Made by a program: the position numbers and the translations under genes
In this document: piece after piece, positions 56,399 to 64,000 of the stretch
How the letters are laid out: every line of letters begins with the position of its first letter
How positions within the stretch are numbered: position 1 is the stretch's first letter
The notes under the pieces: generated by a model
Told to the model about the DNA's origin: nothing
What the model saw: only the letters and a program-made list of their open reading frames with translations
Databases searched by the model: none
Source: Acinetobacter pragensis
GTDB taxonomy: Bacteria > Pseudomonadota > Gammaproteobacteria > Pseudomonadales > Moraxellaceae
Length of the DNA stretch: 64,000 nucleotides
NCBI RefSeq assembly: GCF_001605895.1
Contig: NZ_LUAW01000012.1
Location: 63,886 to 127,885 of the forward strand
Direction: 5' to 3'

Positions 56399-57303
56399 AT
56401 GGAATTACGACACCTACGCTACTTTATTACGGTTGCTGAAGAACTCAATTTCAGTAAGGCTGCGCTGAAGCTTTTTACCGCTCAGCCGTCTCTCAGCCAG
56501 CAAATTAAAGACTTGGAAGAAGATGTCGGTGTCAAACTGCTGCATCGCACAAAACGCAAAGTGGAACTCACTGAAGAAGGCGCTGTATTCCTTGAGCAAG
56601 CGCGTTTGACCCTAGCGCAAGCCGATAAGGCGATTGCTATGGCGCGTCAGGTTTCACAAGCCAAACAGCAGATGCTGCGCATTGGTTTTGTGCCTGTAGC
56701 CGAGATGAAAATCTTCCCTTATGTGCTGCCGAATCTGCGGGTTCAGAATCCGGATCTGAAAATTGAACTGCTGAGCCTGAACAACGTTGAACAGATGAAG
56801 CTGCTGAAAAAAGGTGAATTGGATGTCACCTTTCCCGCCATAACTTTCACAACGAAGAAATTGAAAGCCAGTTTGTGCTGCGCGAGCCGCTGATCTTTAT
56901 TTTACCCAAGGACCACCCGCTGGCGAAATACGAACGGATTCCAGTTAAAGCATTGAATGGTATTGATTTTATCATTCCTGCCGCTGAACAGTCCTTAACC
57001 CTGCATACTGCAATTTTAGACTTTGCCAAAGCCAACAATATTGAGTTCAATATTGTGCAAAAAGCGGACAATATCCTGTTCAACATCAACTCGATTGGCA
57101 TGGGTTTAGGCTGCACGATTCTGCCCGGCTATATTGCGCCGCTGACCATGAGCAATACCGTCATCCGCCCGCTGGATATTGAACTGCCATATTTGGACCT
57201 GTATGTCAGCTACCGCAAAAACAGCTCATCCACTGCAATTCAAAAATTCATTGAACTGCTGACCAAAGTATTTTATTTAAATATCGCCCGCGATCAGCAG
57301 TAA
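56399..57303 (+). pseudogene. hcaR: HcaR-like LysR regulator, frameshifted
   Basis: The N-terminal part (56399 to the stop at 56893) gives an HTH of the HcaR kind (MELRHLRYFITVAEELNFSK) and continues correctly to KKGELDVTF, then goes out of frame. The rest (RHNFHNEEI...FVLREPLIFILP up to ...IARDQQ) continues in the next frame to 57303. Adding one C to the CCC run at 56834-56836 restores a single 301-residue protein, the expected LysR length. HcaR activates hcaEFCBD in E. coli. Either the regulator is dead in this strain or the run is a sequencing error. Divergent from hcaE by 281 bp. Confidence 0.85.
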
Positions 57304-57332
57304 ATTTTTCACTGCTGCATAAAAATAAATGT

Positions 57333-57370
57333 GCGCCATTATTTATTTTGAAAATAATGGCGCTTTTTTT
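57333..57370 (+). terminator. terminator after hcaR
   Basis: GCGCCATTATTT...AAATAATGGCGC followed by TTTTTTT, 30 bp after the hcaR stop. Confidence 0.88.
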
Positions 57371-57608
57371 CGGTTAATTTTGGCTTTTTTTTCGGCATAC
57401 CCGACTTAAGTCTTACACTTTTTATCAATCAGATCCGCATGATTAATGGGAAATAACTTATAAATTTTAGTTTATGAATTCATAAATTATTTAAAGTATT
57501 CTGCAAATTACAACTTAAGTCTAATAAGATTCGGCTATTCAGAATAAAATATTCCTATTCTTTAGTAAAAATATTATCTTCTTTATAAACAGCAACAAAG
57601 GAACTTTG

Positions 57609-58286
57609 ATGAGGATTCAGCCGTTTTCCAGCATTAAAGCAGGCATGCAATACCGCCCATATTTCTTTGTTTCTTTTCTGATGACCCTGCTGCTGTACAG
57701 CGCGCTGCAGTTTTTCACTGCATGGGCATGGTCAACCTGCTTGCTCATCAGCTGGAATTTAGCCGTTTCCGCTTACCTCATTTTTACCATGACGCGCCTT
57801 TGGCATACAGACCACAGCCGTATTTTACAGCGCGCGCAGCAGCAGGATGCCAGCAAATGGCTAATTCTGGTGCTGGTATTCTTAACCTTGGTGATGTGCT
57901 TTATTGCCATTGTCGTTGAAGTCAACCATATGCCGCCAGACTCTGCCATCCGCCTTGCCCATTTAGCGCTGTCCGTGATTACCATTCTCTGCGCATGGCT
58001 GTTTATGCATACCGTTTTCGCCCTTCATTATGCTCATGACTTTTATTTGGCGCTAGCGGAGTCGCAAGACGGCGGACTGGAATTTCCAAAAACACCGCTG
58101 CCGGCTTATCCCGATTTTCTTTATTTCAGCTATGTGATCGGCACCTCAGCCCAAACAGCAGATGTCGCCATCACATCCCGCCCCATGCGGGTTTTAAATA
58201 TGCTGCACATCTTATTGGCTTATGCCTTTAACACCACAATTCTTGCAGTATGCATTAATGTGGCGGCTGGATTTATTCAGCCTTAA
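57609..58286 (+). CDS. DUF1345 family membrane protein
   Basis: A 225-residue protein with five predicted membrane helices and the DUF1345 segments WNLAVSAYLIFTM, HTVFALHYAHDFY and PDFLYFSYVIGTSAQTADVAI. Function unknown. The ATG at 57609 has AAGGAA 6 nt upstream. It lies between the hca and mhp parts of the pathway but points the other way, and shares a terminator with mhpC; no link to the pathway is shown. Confidence 0.85.
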   Translation: MRIQPFSSIKAGMQYRPYFFVSFLMTLLLYSALQFFTAWAWSTCLLISWNLAVSAYLIFTMTRLWHTDHSRILQRAQQQDASKWLILVLVFLTLVMCFIAIVVEVNHMPPDSAIRLAHLALSVITILCAWLFMHTVFALHYAHDFYLALAESQDGGLEFPKTPLPAYPDFLYFSYVIGTSAQTADVAITSRPMRVLNMLHILLAYAFNTTILAVCINVAAGFIQP

Positions 58287-58293
58287 AAAAACA

Positions 58294-58322
58294 AAAAGGA
58301 TGGCAAAACGCCATCCTTTTTT
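58294..58322. terminator. bidirectional terminator
   Basis: AAAAAGGATGGC...GCCATCCTTTTTT between the DUF1345 gene and mhpC. Confidence 0.9.
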
Positions 58323-58347
58323 AATTCATTTCAGCTCTTAAAAACGA

Positions 58348-59205
58348 TTAAACGCCGCGGGCAGTTAGATAGTTTTTAATCACGGTATTGAATTCTTCAG
58401 ATTTTTCAACTTGAGACCAGTGGCCGCATTGGCTGAAAATGTGCGCATCCGCATGCGGAACCACATTCAGGATATCCCAAGAACGTGAAACAGGAATCAC
58501 CACATCCTGTACACCATGAATCAGCAATACTGGCACCGTAATGTCTTTCATTTTGTCAAAATCAAGCGGGAATTCAAAACGGTCACGGTCACGTGCGCCA
58601 ACCACATCCATCAGACGGTTAGAAGCATAGTCATTGGCTGCAGAAGCAAAACGCACTTTAACCAGCTCATCTGTGATCAGGTCTTTATTCACGACAAACA
58701 TAGACAGCGTTTTTTTAATGCCTTCTTCTGTCAATACTGGATTTGCGTGGGCTTTCAGCGCAGCAGTCTGTTTCGCGCCGCCGGTTCCCATAGACACGAT
58801 ACCCAATACGCGCTCTGGATAGTCCAGGGCCAATTGGAATGCCAGCCAGCCGCCCAATGAGTTGCCGACTAACCAAGTTTTCTCAATACCCAAAGCATCT
58901 AAAGTACGGATTGCGTGATCGACCCATGCACGGATGCCGTAAGCTGTGCCCGGCGCCACAACAGTTTGGCCGTAGCCAATGGTATCAATCGCGATACAGC
59001 GCGCCTGCTCGCCGATTTGCGGCAAGTTCAGCCACCAGTTTGCCGCTGCAGATACGCCAGTACCTGAACCATGCAAAAACAGGATTGGTGTTCCTTCGCC
59101 AATTTCGTGATAGTGAGTTAACTCACCTTCAGCTGTTTCAACCCATTTATCTTCTAAACCGAAGAATGAATCCGTTGTGTAGTCTGGGATTTGAACTGTG
59201 CTCAT
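58348..59205 (-). CDS. mhpC: 2-hydroxy-6-oxonona-2,4-dienedioate hydrolase
   Basis: A 285-residue alpha/beta hydrolase with oxyanion HGSGTG, nucleophile Ser116 in GNSLGG, and acid and His in VQDVVIPV and QCGHW. It cleaves the ring-fission product into succinate (or fumarate) and 2-hydroxypentadienoate. The ATG at 59205 has GAGGAG as a strong ribosome-binding site; the reading from 59265 is too long. It is separate from the mhpDFE genes by an OprD gene. Confidence 0.9.
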   Translation of the reverse strand: MSTVQIPDYTTDSFFGLEDKWVETAEGELTHYHEIGEGTPILFLHGSGTGVSAAANWWLNLPQIGEQARCIAIDTIGYGQTVVAPGTAYGIRAWVDHAIRTLDALGIEKTWLVGNSLGGWLAFQLALDYPERVLGIVSMGTGGAKQTAALKAHANPVLTEEGIKKTLSMFVVNKDLITDELVKVRFASAANDYASNRLMDVVGARDRDRFEFPLDFDKMKDITVPVLLIHGVQDVVIPVSRSWDILNVVPHADAHIFSQCGHWSQVEKSEEFNTVIKNYLTARGV

Positions 59206-59449
59206 ACATACTCCTCGTACCGCGTAAGCGCCTGCGTTGCCATCTTCTGCAGATTTAAACGCCAAGTGGATTAAAGTTTTAGACTTTTCTACAGCTTTAT
59301 ATTAACCGCTCTGCCGCCGCCAACTGATACAAATTTACGATCATATACAACAATTTAGATATTATTTAAAGCTTTGTTTTTATTATGTTTAATATTTCAG
59401 GTTTCCTTATTTTCCTTCGGGTATTTCTTCTTTAAATACAGCAGGCATA

Positions 59450-59477
59450 AAAAGAGCGGCATTTTCAGCCGCTCTCC
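59450..59477 (-). terminator. terminator after the OprD-family gene
   Basis: GAGCGGC...GCCGCTC TTTTT on the minus strand, 31 bp past the OprD stop. Confidence 0.8.
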
Positions 59478-59507
59478 TTCAACGCTATTGGATTCAGAAA
59501 CAGCAAA

Positions 59508-60749
59508 TTAGAACTTATAGGTATAAGTTGTAGCTACGCGGTACTCTTTAAGATCGGATTTCCAGTCAAAATCGGCATCAATATACATGGCTTGAAAACC
59601 TAAGCCCTTCAGTTTGCCTTCCGGAACAGTGTAATTCACAATCAAATTCAACTCATCCGACTTTTGGTCGGTTTTGCCAGCCACTTTTGCATCAGCGCCA
59701 GTGAAATAAACCGCAGTGGCATTTAAGCCTTTTGCACCTAATTCAGAGAAGTCATAGCCATAGGTGAAGCCCCATGATTTTTCATCTGGATTGGTAAATG
59801 TTGCAACACCCCAGTTCACTAAATACGGCTGCGGCACCCAGCCGCCCAATGTTGGAAATGCATTATCGCCAAACATTTGCTGGTAGCCCAAACCTACCGT
59901 ATGCGCGCCGTAATTCACTTTGGCGCCAATAGATAAAGCTTGATTATCAATATCACCGTACAGCTTATCGCCAGACTCAGAGTTGTCAAAATAACGGATA
60001 TGGCTGTCTAATTTGGCTTTTTCACCCAGCTTAGTTCTGTAGTTTGCGCCGACATAATGCTGCTGATAAATGTCTTTTACATCTGCATACCAGTAGCTGC
60101 CGCCAATTTCAGGCGTAAATTGATGGTCAATCCCCGCAATATACATGCCATCCGCTTTTGCGCCATTATCATAAGCAGGCGGTGCAAATTTTGTCAGATC
60201 ACGGAATTGATTGTCATAACGGTTGTTGATGCCGTCAATGTAGGCCAAAGTCAATTTAGTATCTTTGATGTCTTTAGATTCCAGCCAAGCGCCGCTGTAC
60301 GTCGTCAGCAATTGACGTGAAGGATCAAAGACCAGCACTGGAGATACAGGCAAAAGCTCGCCCACTTTCAATTCAGTTTGCGACACTTTGGCTTTTAATG
60401 TTGCGCCCACTTTGCCAAAGTTATCTTTCGACTCATTGCCGTCATGCGGCAGCACCCAGTCTGGATTTTTGTCTCGCCCATTCAATTTAAAGGCATGCTG
60501 CACCAAAAGGTCAGCGCCCACTTGAATGCCGCCGCCAATATCGGCATAGCCGGACTTGACGTCCAAAGTCACCCCTTGTGACCAAGAACCCCAGTTATTT
60601 TGAGGCGCATCAGCATATTGACGGTCTAAATAAAAATTTTTAAATTTTAACTGCACTTGGCTATCGTCAATAAAATCTGCATGTGATGCAGTTGTCCCTA
60701 ACGTTGCTGTCGCAGCAAAAATTGCTATCCATAAATTTTGACGACGCAT
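59508..60749 (-). CDS. OprD family outer-membrane porin
   Basis: A 413-residue protein with a signal peptide (to about residue 24, ASHA|DF) and the alternating-strand pattern of an 18-stranded OprD barrel, starting LKFKNFYLDRQY and ending in TYTYKF with the C-terminal Phe required by the Bam machinery. Gates for aromatic acids belong to this family in Acinetobacter and Pseudomonas. The position between mhpC and mhpE suggests uptake of phenylpropionate or cinnamate. Confidence 0.9.
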   Translation of the reverse strand: MRRQNLWIAIFAATATLGTTASHADFIDDSQVQLKFKNFYLDRQYADAPQNNWGSWSQGVTLDVKSGYADIGGGIQVGADLLVQHAFKLNGRDKNPDWVLPHDGNESKDNFGKVGATLKAKVSQTELKVGELLPVSPVLVFDPSRQLLTTYSGAWLESKDIKDTKLTLAYIDGINNRYDNQFRDLTKFAPPAYDNGAKADGMYIAGIDHQFTPEIGGSYWYADVKDIYQQHYVGANYRTKLGEKAKLDSHIRYFDNSESGDKLYGDIDNQALSIGAKVNYGAHTVGLGYQQMFGDNAFPTLGGWVPQPYLVNWGVATFTNPDEKSWGFTYGYDFSELGAKGLNATAVYFTGADAKVAGKTDQKSDELNLIVNYTVPEGKLKGLGFQAMYIDADFDWKSDLKEYRVATTYTYKF

Positions 60750-61208
60750 GGCTGAATTCCTAATGATCAGATTAAGCTATGGCCTTATCATGCGGAACAA
60801 TGCACTGTAAAAAAATCCGACTACAGTATTAAGAATTGAGGCAGCAGCCTGCCTCTTCTACCTCTAAAACGGATTCAGCTGTTTTTCTTTAGATATTTAA
60901 GCAATAACTGTTTTTAAATCCGCCTACCAAACACTCGAACTAACCCTATGTTTTAATACATTTAAATTTATATTTTTTTATTTTTTCCAATTACAGCCCG
61001 CCTATTAATTGCTTTTAAGTTTAATGCATTATTTTTAGTGAGAGGCATCCTTATTTCGGTTATAGCATTTAACGATCAAACCATATATTTAATGTATCAT
61101 TATCAACAATATATATTTCAACATCCATCTTCAGAGCCTTTTGGGGCAGAGTCAAAATTGCCATAACATGCGTTGCCCGCCTATAGCCTGCCTGATGAAC
61201 CCGCATGC
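60750..61208. other. AT-rich intergenic region
   Basis: About 460 AT-rich bases between the OprD gene and mhpE's terminator. No ORF is convincing. It should carry the porin promoter; no operator could be recognised. Confidence 0.45.
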
Positions 61209-61237
61209 AAAAAAAAGCGCCCTTTCGGACGCTTTTA
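61209..61237 (-). terminator. terminator after mhpE
   Basis: On the minus strand AAGCGTCCG...GGGCGCTTTTTTTT (one wobble), 18 bp past the mhpE stop. Confidence 0.82.
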
Positions 61238-61254
61238 AACTTCTGCTTAAAAGA

Positions 61255-62274
61255 TTAAGCTGAAAGTTCTTTGGCTTTAGACATGGTCAATGCCAAGTCT
61301 TCAATCATGTCTTCCTGACCGCCAACTGTACCGCGGCGGCCTAACTCCATCAAAATATCACGCGCAGACACGCCATATTTCGCTTCAGCGCGTTTTGCAA
61401 ACAACAGGAATGACGAGTAAACACCCGCATAGCCTAAAGTCGCTGCATCACGGTCTGCACGGATTGGATTGTGCATCATTGGCACCACTAGATCTTCAGC
61501 GATGTCCTGCACTTTAAACAAGTCCACGCCAGTTTCCATGTGCATGCGGTTTGCAACAGCAACAAACAATTCAAGCGGTGTATTGCCTGCGCCTGCGCCA
61601 AGGCCAGCCGATGCCAAGTCAATACGCACTGCGCCGGCATTGACAGCAGCCACCGAGTTCGCCACACCCATGCCCAAGTTATGGTGGCCATGGAAACCGA
61701 TTTCGATGTTTGAGTCTAAGCTTTGACGCAATGCATCCACACGGTCTGTTACGTCATTCGGCAGCATATAGCCGGCAGAATCCGTCACATAAATACAGTT
61801 CGCACCGTAAGACACCATCTTTTTCGCTTCTTCTAAAAGACGTTCAGGCGATGCCATATGTGCCATCATCAAGAAGCCGACAGTGTCCATTCCCAGTTTG
61901 CGGGCAGCCGTAATATGCTGCTCTGAACAGTCTGCTTCTGTTGAATGCGTTGCCACACGAATGGTCGACACGCCAATTTCATGCGCCATGTGCAAATGAT
62001 CAACCGTACCGATCCCAGGAAGCAGCAAGGCAGTCACTTTGGCGTTTTTCATCAAAGGCACAACTGCAGACAAATATTCTTCGTCCGTTGCCGCCGCAAA
62101 ACCGTAGTTTACTGAGTTGCCGCCAAGGCCGTCACCATGCGTCACTTCAATCAACGGCACGCCTGCATCATCAAGCGCTGTTGAAATCGCAATCATTTGC
62201 TCAACAGAAGTTTGATGGCGCTGCGGATGCATACCGTCACGCAGCGTCATATCATTAATAATAATCTTAGACAT
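61255..62274 (-). CDS. mhpE: 4-hydroxy-2-oxovalerate aldolase
   Basis: A 339-residue DRE-TIM aldolase splitting 4-hydroxy-2-oxopentanoate into pyruvate and acetaldehyde. [12 protein letters not shown] near the N-terminus, [10 protein letters not shown], and [14 protein letters not shown] carry the metal and catalytic residues. Acetaldehyde is channelled to MhpF, whose gene lies 11 bp upstream in the same transcript. Confidence 0.95.
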   Translation of the reverse strand: MSKIIINDMTLRDGMHPQRHQTSVEQMIAISTALDDAGVPLIEVTHGDGLGGNSVNYGFAAATDEEYLSAVVPLMKNAKVTALLLPGIGTVDHLHMAHEIGVSTIRVATHSTEADCSEQHITAARKLGMDTVGFLMMAHMASPERLLEEAKKMVSYGANCIYVTDSAGYMLPNDVTDRVDALRQSLDSNIEIGFHGHHNLGMGVANSVAAVNAGAVRIDLASAGLGAGAGNTPLELFVAVANRMHMETGVDLFKVQDIAEDLVVPMMHNPIRADRDAATLGYAGVYSSFLLFAKRAEAKYGVSARDILMELGRRGTVGGQEDMIEDLALTMSKAKELSA

Positions 62275-62285
62275 GGTATAGATCC

Positions 62286-63188
62286 TTAAGCTTCAGCAGT
62301 TTGATTAGCGATTAGGCGTTCAGCAAACATTTCTGCAGTGCGCGCAGCCGCTGCAGTCATAATGTCGAGGTTGCCCGCATATTTAGGCAAGTAATCACCC
62401 AAGCCTTCAACTTCCATGAACATAGAAACACGGTTGCCGTCAAATACAGGGCCGTTAACCAGCTTGTAACCCGGAACGTATTTCTGAACTTCTTTAATCA
62501 TGGCATGCACTGATTCAGTGATCGCGGCCTGATCCGGCTCGCCTTCAACCAAGCAATGCACTGTGTCACGCATCATCAGCGGCGGCTCAGCAGGGTTAAT
62601 GATAATAATCGCCTTGCCTGCTTTCGCGCCGCCGACTTTCTCAATGGCGCCTGCAGTGGTACGGGTAAATTCATCAATGTTTTTACGCGTGCCCGGGCCA
62701 ACAGATTTTGTCGATACCGTTGCAATGATTTCGCCATAGTTCACAGGCTGAACACGTGATACCGCGGCAACCATCGGAATTGTTGCCTGACCGCCGCAAG
62801 TCACCATGTTTACGTTTGGCAATTCGCCTTGTTCAAGCAACGCTTCAAGGTTCACCGGCGGCACGCAGAATGGCCCGACCGCTGCAGGCGTCAAGTCAAT
62901 CATCTGCACGCCAAGCTCATTCAGCTTGCGGCTGTTTTCTGCATGCACATACGCAGAAGTTGCATCAAAAGCAATTTTAATATCATCCGCCAATACGTGC
63001 GGAAGCAATCCATCCACGCCGTCGCTGGTGGTTTTGATGCCCATTTTAGCCGCGCGTGCAAGTCCTTCAGACGTTGGATCAATACCCACCATCCATACTG
63101 GCTCCAGCCATTCGCTGCGCTGTAATTTGTAAAGCAAGTCTGTACCGATGTTACCCGGCCCGATCAATGCACATTTAATCTTTTTCAT
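62286..63188 (-). CDS. mhpF: acetaldehyde dehydrogenase (acylating)
   Basis: A 300-residue enzyme making acetyl-CoA from acetaldehyde, NAD and Co[10 protein letters not shown] is the NAD-binding loop and Cys131 in [10 protein letters not shown] is the nucleophile. It forms a tight complex with MhpE. The gap to mhpD is 38 bp and to mhpE 11 bp, consistent with one operon. Confidence 0.96.
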   Translation of the reverse strand: MKKIKCALIGPGNIGTDLLYKLQRSEWLEPVWMVGIDPTSEGLARAAKMGIKTTSDGVDGLLPHVLADDIKIAFDATSAYVHAENSRKLNELGVQMIDLTPAAVGPFCVPPVNLEALLEQGELPNVNMVTCGGQATIPMVAAVSRVQPVNYGEIIATVSTKSVGPGTRKNIDEFTRTTAGAIEKVGGAKAGKAIIIINPAEPPLMMRDTVHCLVEGEPDQAAITESVHAMIKEVQKYVPGYKLVNGPVFDGNRVSMFMEVEGLGDYLPKYAGNLDIMTAAAARTAEMFAERLIANQTAEA

Positions 63189-63226
63189 GAACAGTATCTC
63201 TTCAAAATGCGTTATAGAATTCAGGC

Positions 63227-64000
63227 TTATTCAGCAGCGAATGCTGCAGTCACCGAACCGAAACCTTCAATTTCCACAACAAATTCGTCACCGGCATTGG
63301 CCACCACCATTGGGCCTAGCGCGCCAGTTAAAACAATGTCGCCTGCCAGCAGCGGGCGGCCGCGGCGCACCATTTCATCTGCCAGCCAAACAGCGGCATT
63401 CAGCGGATTTGCAAGGCAAGCCTTACCCACGCCTTGAGAAACCACTTCACCGCCTCGGGTCATGGTCATTTTGCAATTGACCAAGTCAAGGTTTTCAAGT
63501 TTCACCGGACGTGAACCCAAAACATAGGCAGCGGAAGAGGCATTATCGGCAACGGTATCAATCAGGCTGATTTTCCAGTTTTCGATACGGCTGTCGACAA
63601 CCTCTACCGCAGGCAGCGCATATTCAGTTGCACTGATAATGTCGGCATACGTGTGTTTTTCTTGAGTTAAATCTTTATTAATGATGAGCGCAATTTCTGC
63701 TTCAACTTTTGGCTGAATCAATAGGCCTGCAGGAATTGCTTCTCCATCGCCATACGCCATGTCAGCGAACAGCATGCCGAAGTCAGGCTGATCTACGCCC
63801 AGCTGCGCTTGCACAACTTTAGAGGTCAAACCGATTTTACGGCCTGTTAAGCGGCGGCCTTCAGCCTCTGCACGTTTGGTATTTACTTCCTGAACGGCAT
63901 AAGCGATATCCACATCAGCCTGTTCACCGCCCAATTCCGGACGAATTGGCGCAACCGCTTTTTTAGATAACTCCGCCTTACGTAAAGCCTGCGCAACTGA
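63227..64000 (-). CDS. mhpD: 2-hydroxypenta-2,4-dienoate hydratase (5' end beyond window)
   Basis: The visible 257 residues match MhpD (E. coli 269): [51 protein letters not shown] and TGALGPMV. The frame remains open through the window edge ([16 protein letters not shown]...), so the start codon lies a few residues beyond 64000; the short reading from 63934 would begin inside the protein with a TTG. It hydrates the dienoate to 4-hydroxy-2-oxopentanoate for MhpE. Confidence 0.94.
   Translation of the reverse strand, partial: SVAQALRKAELSKKAVAPIRPELGGEQADVDIAYAVQEVNTKRAEAEGRRLTGRKIGLTSKVVQAQLGVDQPDFGMLFADMAYGDGEAIPAGLLIQPKVEAEIALIINKDLTQEKHTYADIISATEYALPAVEVVDSRIENWKISLIDTVADNASSAAYVLGSRPVKLENLDLVNCKMTMTRGGEVVSQGVGKACLANPLNAAVWLADEMVRRGRPLLAGDIVLTGALGPMVVANAGDEFVVEIEGFGSVTAAFAAE

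Noticed and set aside
50679..59205. biphenyl (bph) or indole pathway as the identity of the dioxygenase genes
   Set aside because: The alpha subunit matches HcaE over long segments and the ring-cleavage enzyme is MhpB-type, not the BphC type of extradiol dioxygenase.

Overview
The window reads as chromosomal DNA of a gammaproteobacterium of the Moraxellaceae, almost certainly an Acinetobacter. The support is the gene set and order: asd-fimV-truA, leuC-leuD-lipoprotein-leuB, HAD phosphatase/rppH/ptsP, uup beside slyX, an LpsB-type core glycosyltransferase after an LpxL/LpxM acyltransferase, and an E. coli-like hca/mhp catabolic set. I see no rRNA, tRNA, CRISPR array, insertion sequence or prophage. 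Identifications rest on reading translated sequence and remembered families; no database search was run.

Left part (1-16.8 kb): mostly housekeeping. An ASCH protein cut by the window edge, an RRM protein, a Rep/UvrD-like helicase, a stand-alone secretin/TonB short-domain protein, glycerate kinase, an AhpD-like protein, an HdeD-like membrane protein, a membrane-anchored metallopeptidase, a Nudix protein, topA, a PIN-like protein, slyX, uup, a ketoacyl-reductase-like SDR and a lipid A/core pair (acyltransferase plus lpsB).

Middle part (16.8-40 kb): small membrane and hypothetical genes, an EEP phosphatase, asd, a FimV split into two genes, asparaginase, truA, infA, a pair of paralogous lipoproteins (the first with a frameshifted tail), the leucine pathway leuCDB, a Fur-box-preceded DUF2061 gene, LysR regulators and the HAD/rppH/ptsP group. 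At 39.5 kb a tiny basic protein gene carries an intrinsic terminator inside its last codons, an arrangement known from the ribosome-rescue gene arfA.

Right part (40-64 kb): an AidB-like acyl-CoA dehydrogenase opposite a TetR regulator, a repeat-rich secreted protein, katG, a metallo-beta-lactamase-fold hydrolase, a ZnT9-like cation transporter, an EamA exporter, then a catabolic region of about 13 kb. There HcaEFC+D and HcaB would convert 3-phenylpropionate or cinnamate to the catechol, MhpB would cleave the ring, MhpC would hydrolyse the product, and MhpD, MhpE and MhpF would yield pyruvate and acetyl-CoA. An OprD-family porin is the likely uptake channel. The LysR activator gene (hcaR-like), read divergently, is broken by an apparent one-base loss in a C run. 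Several small ORFs shorter than 60 codons are proposed from reading frame, ribosome-binding site and context.
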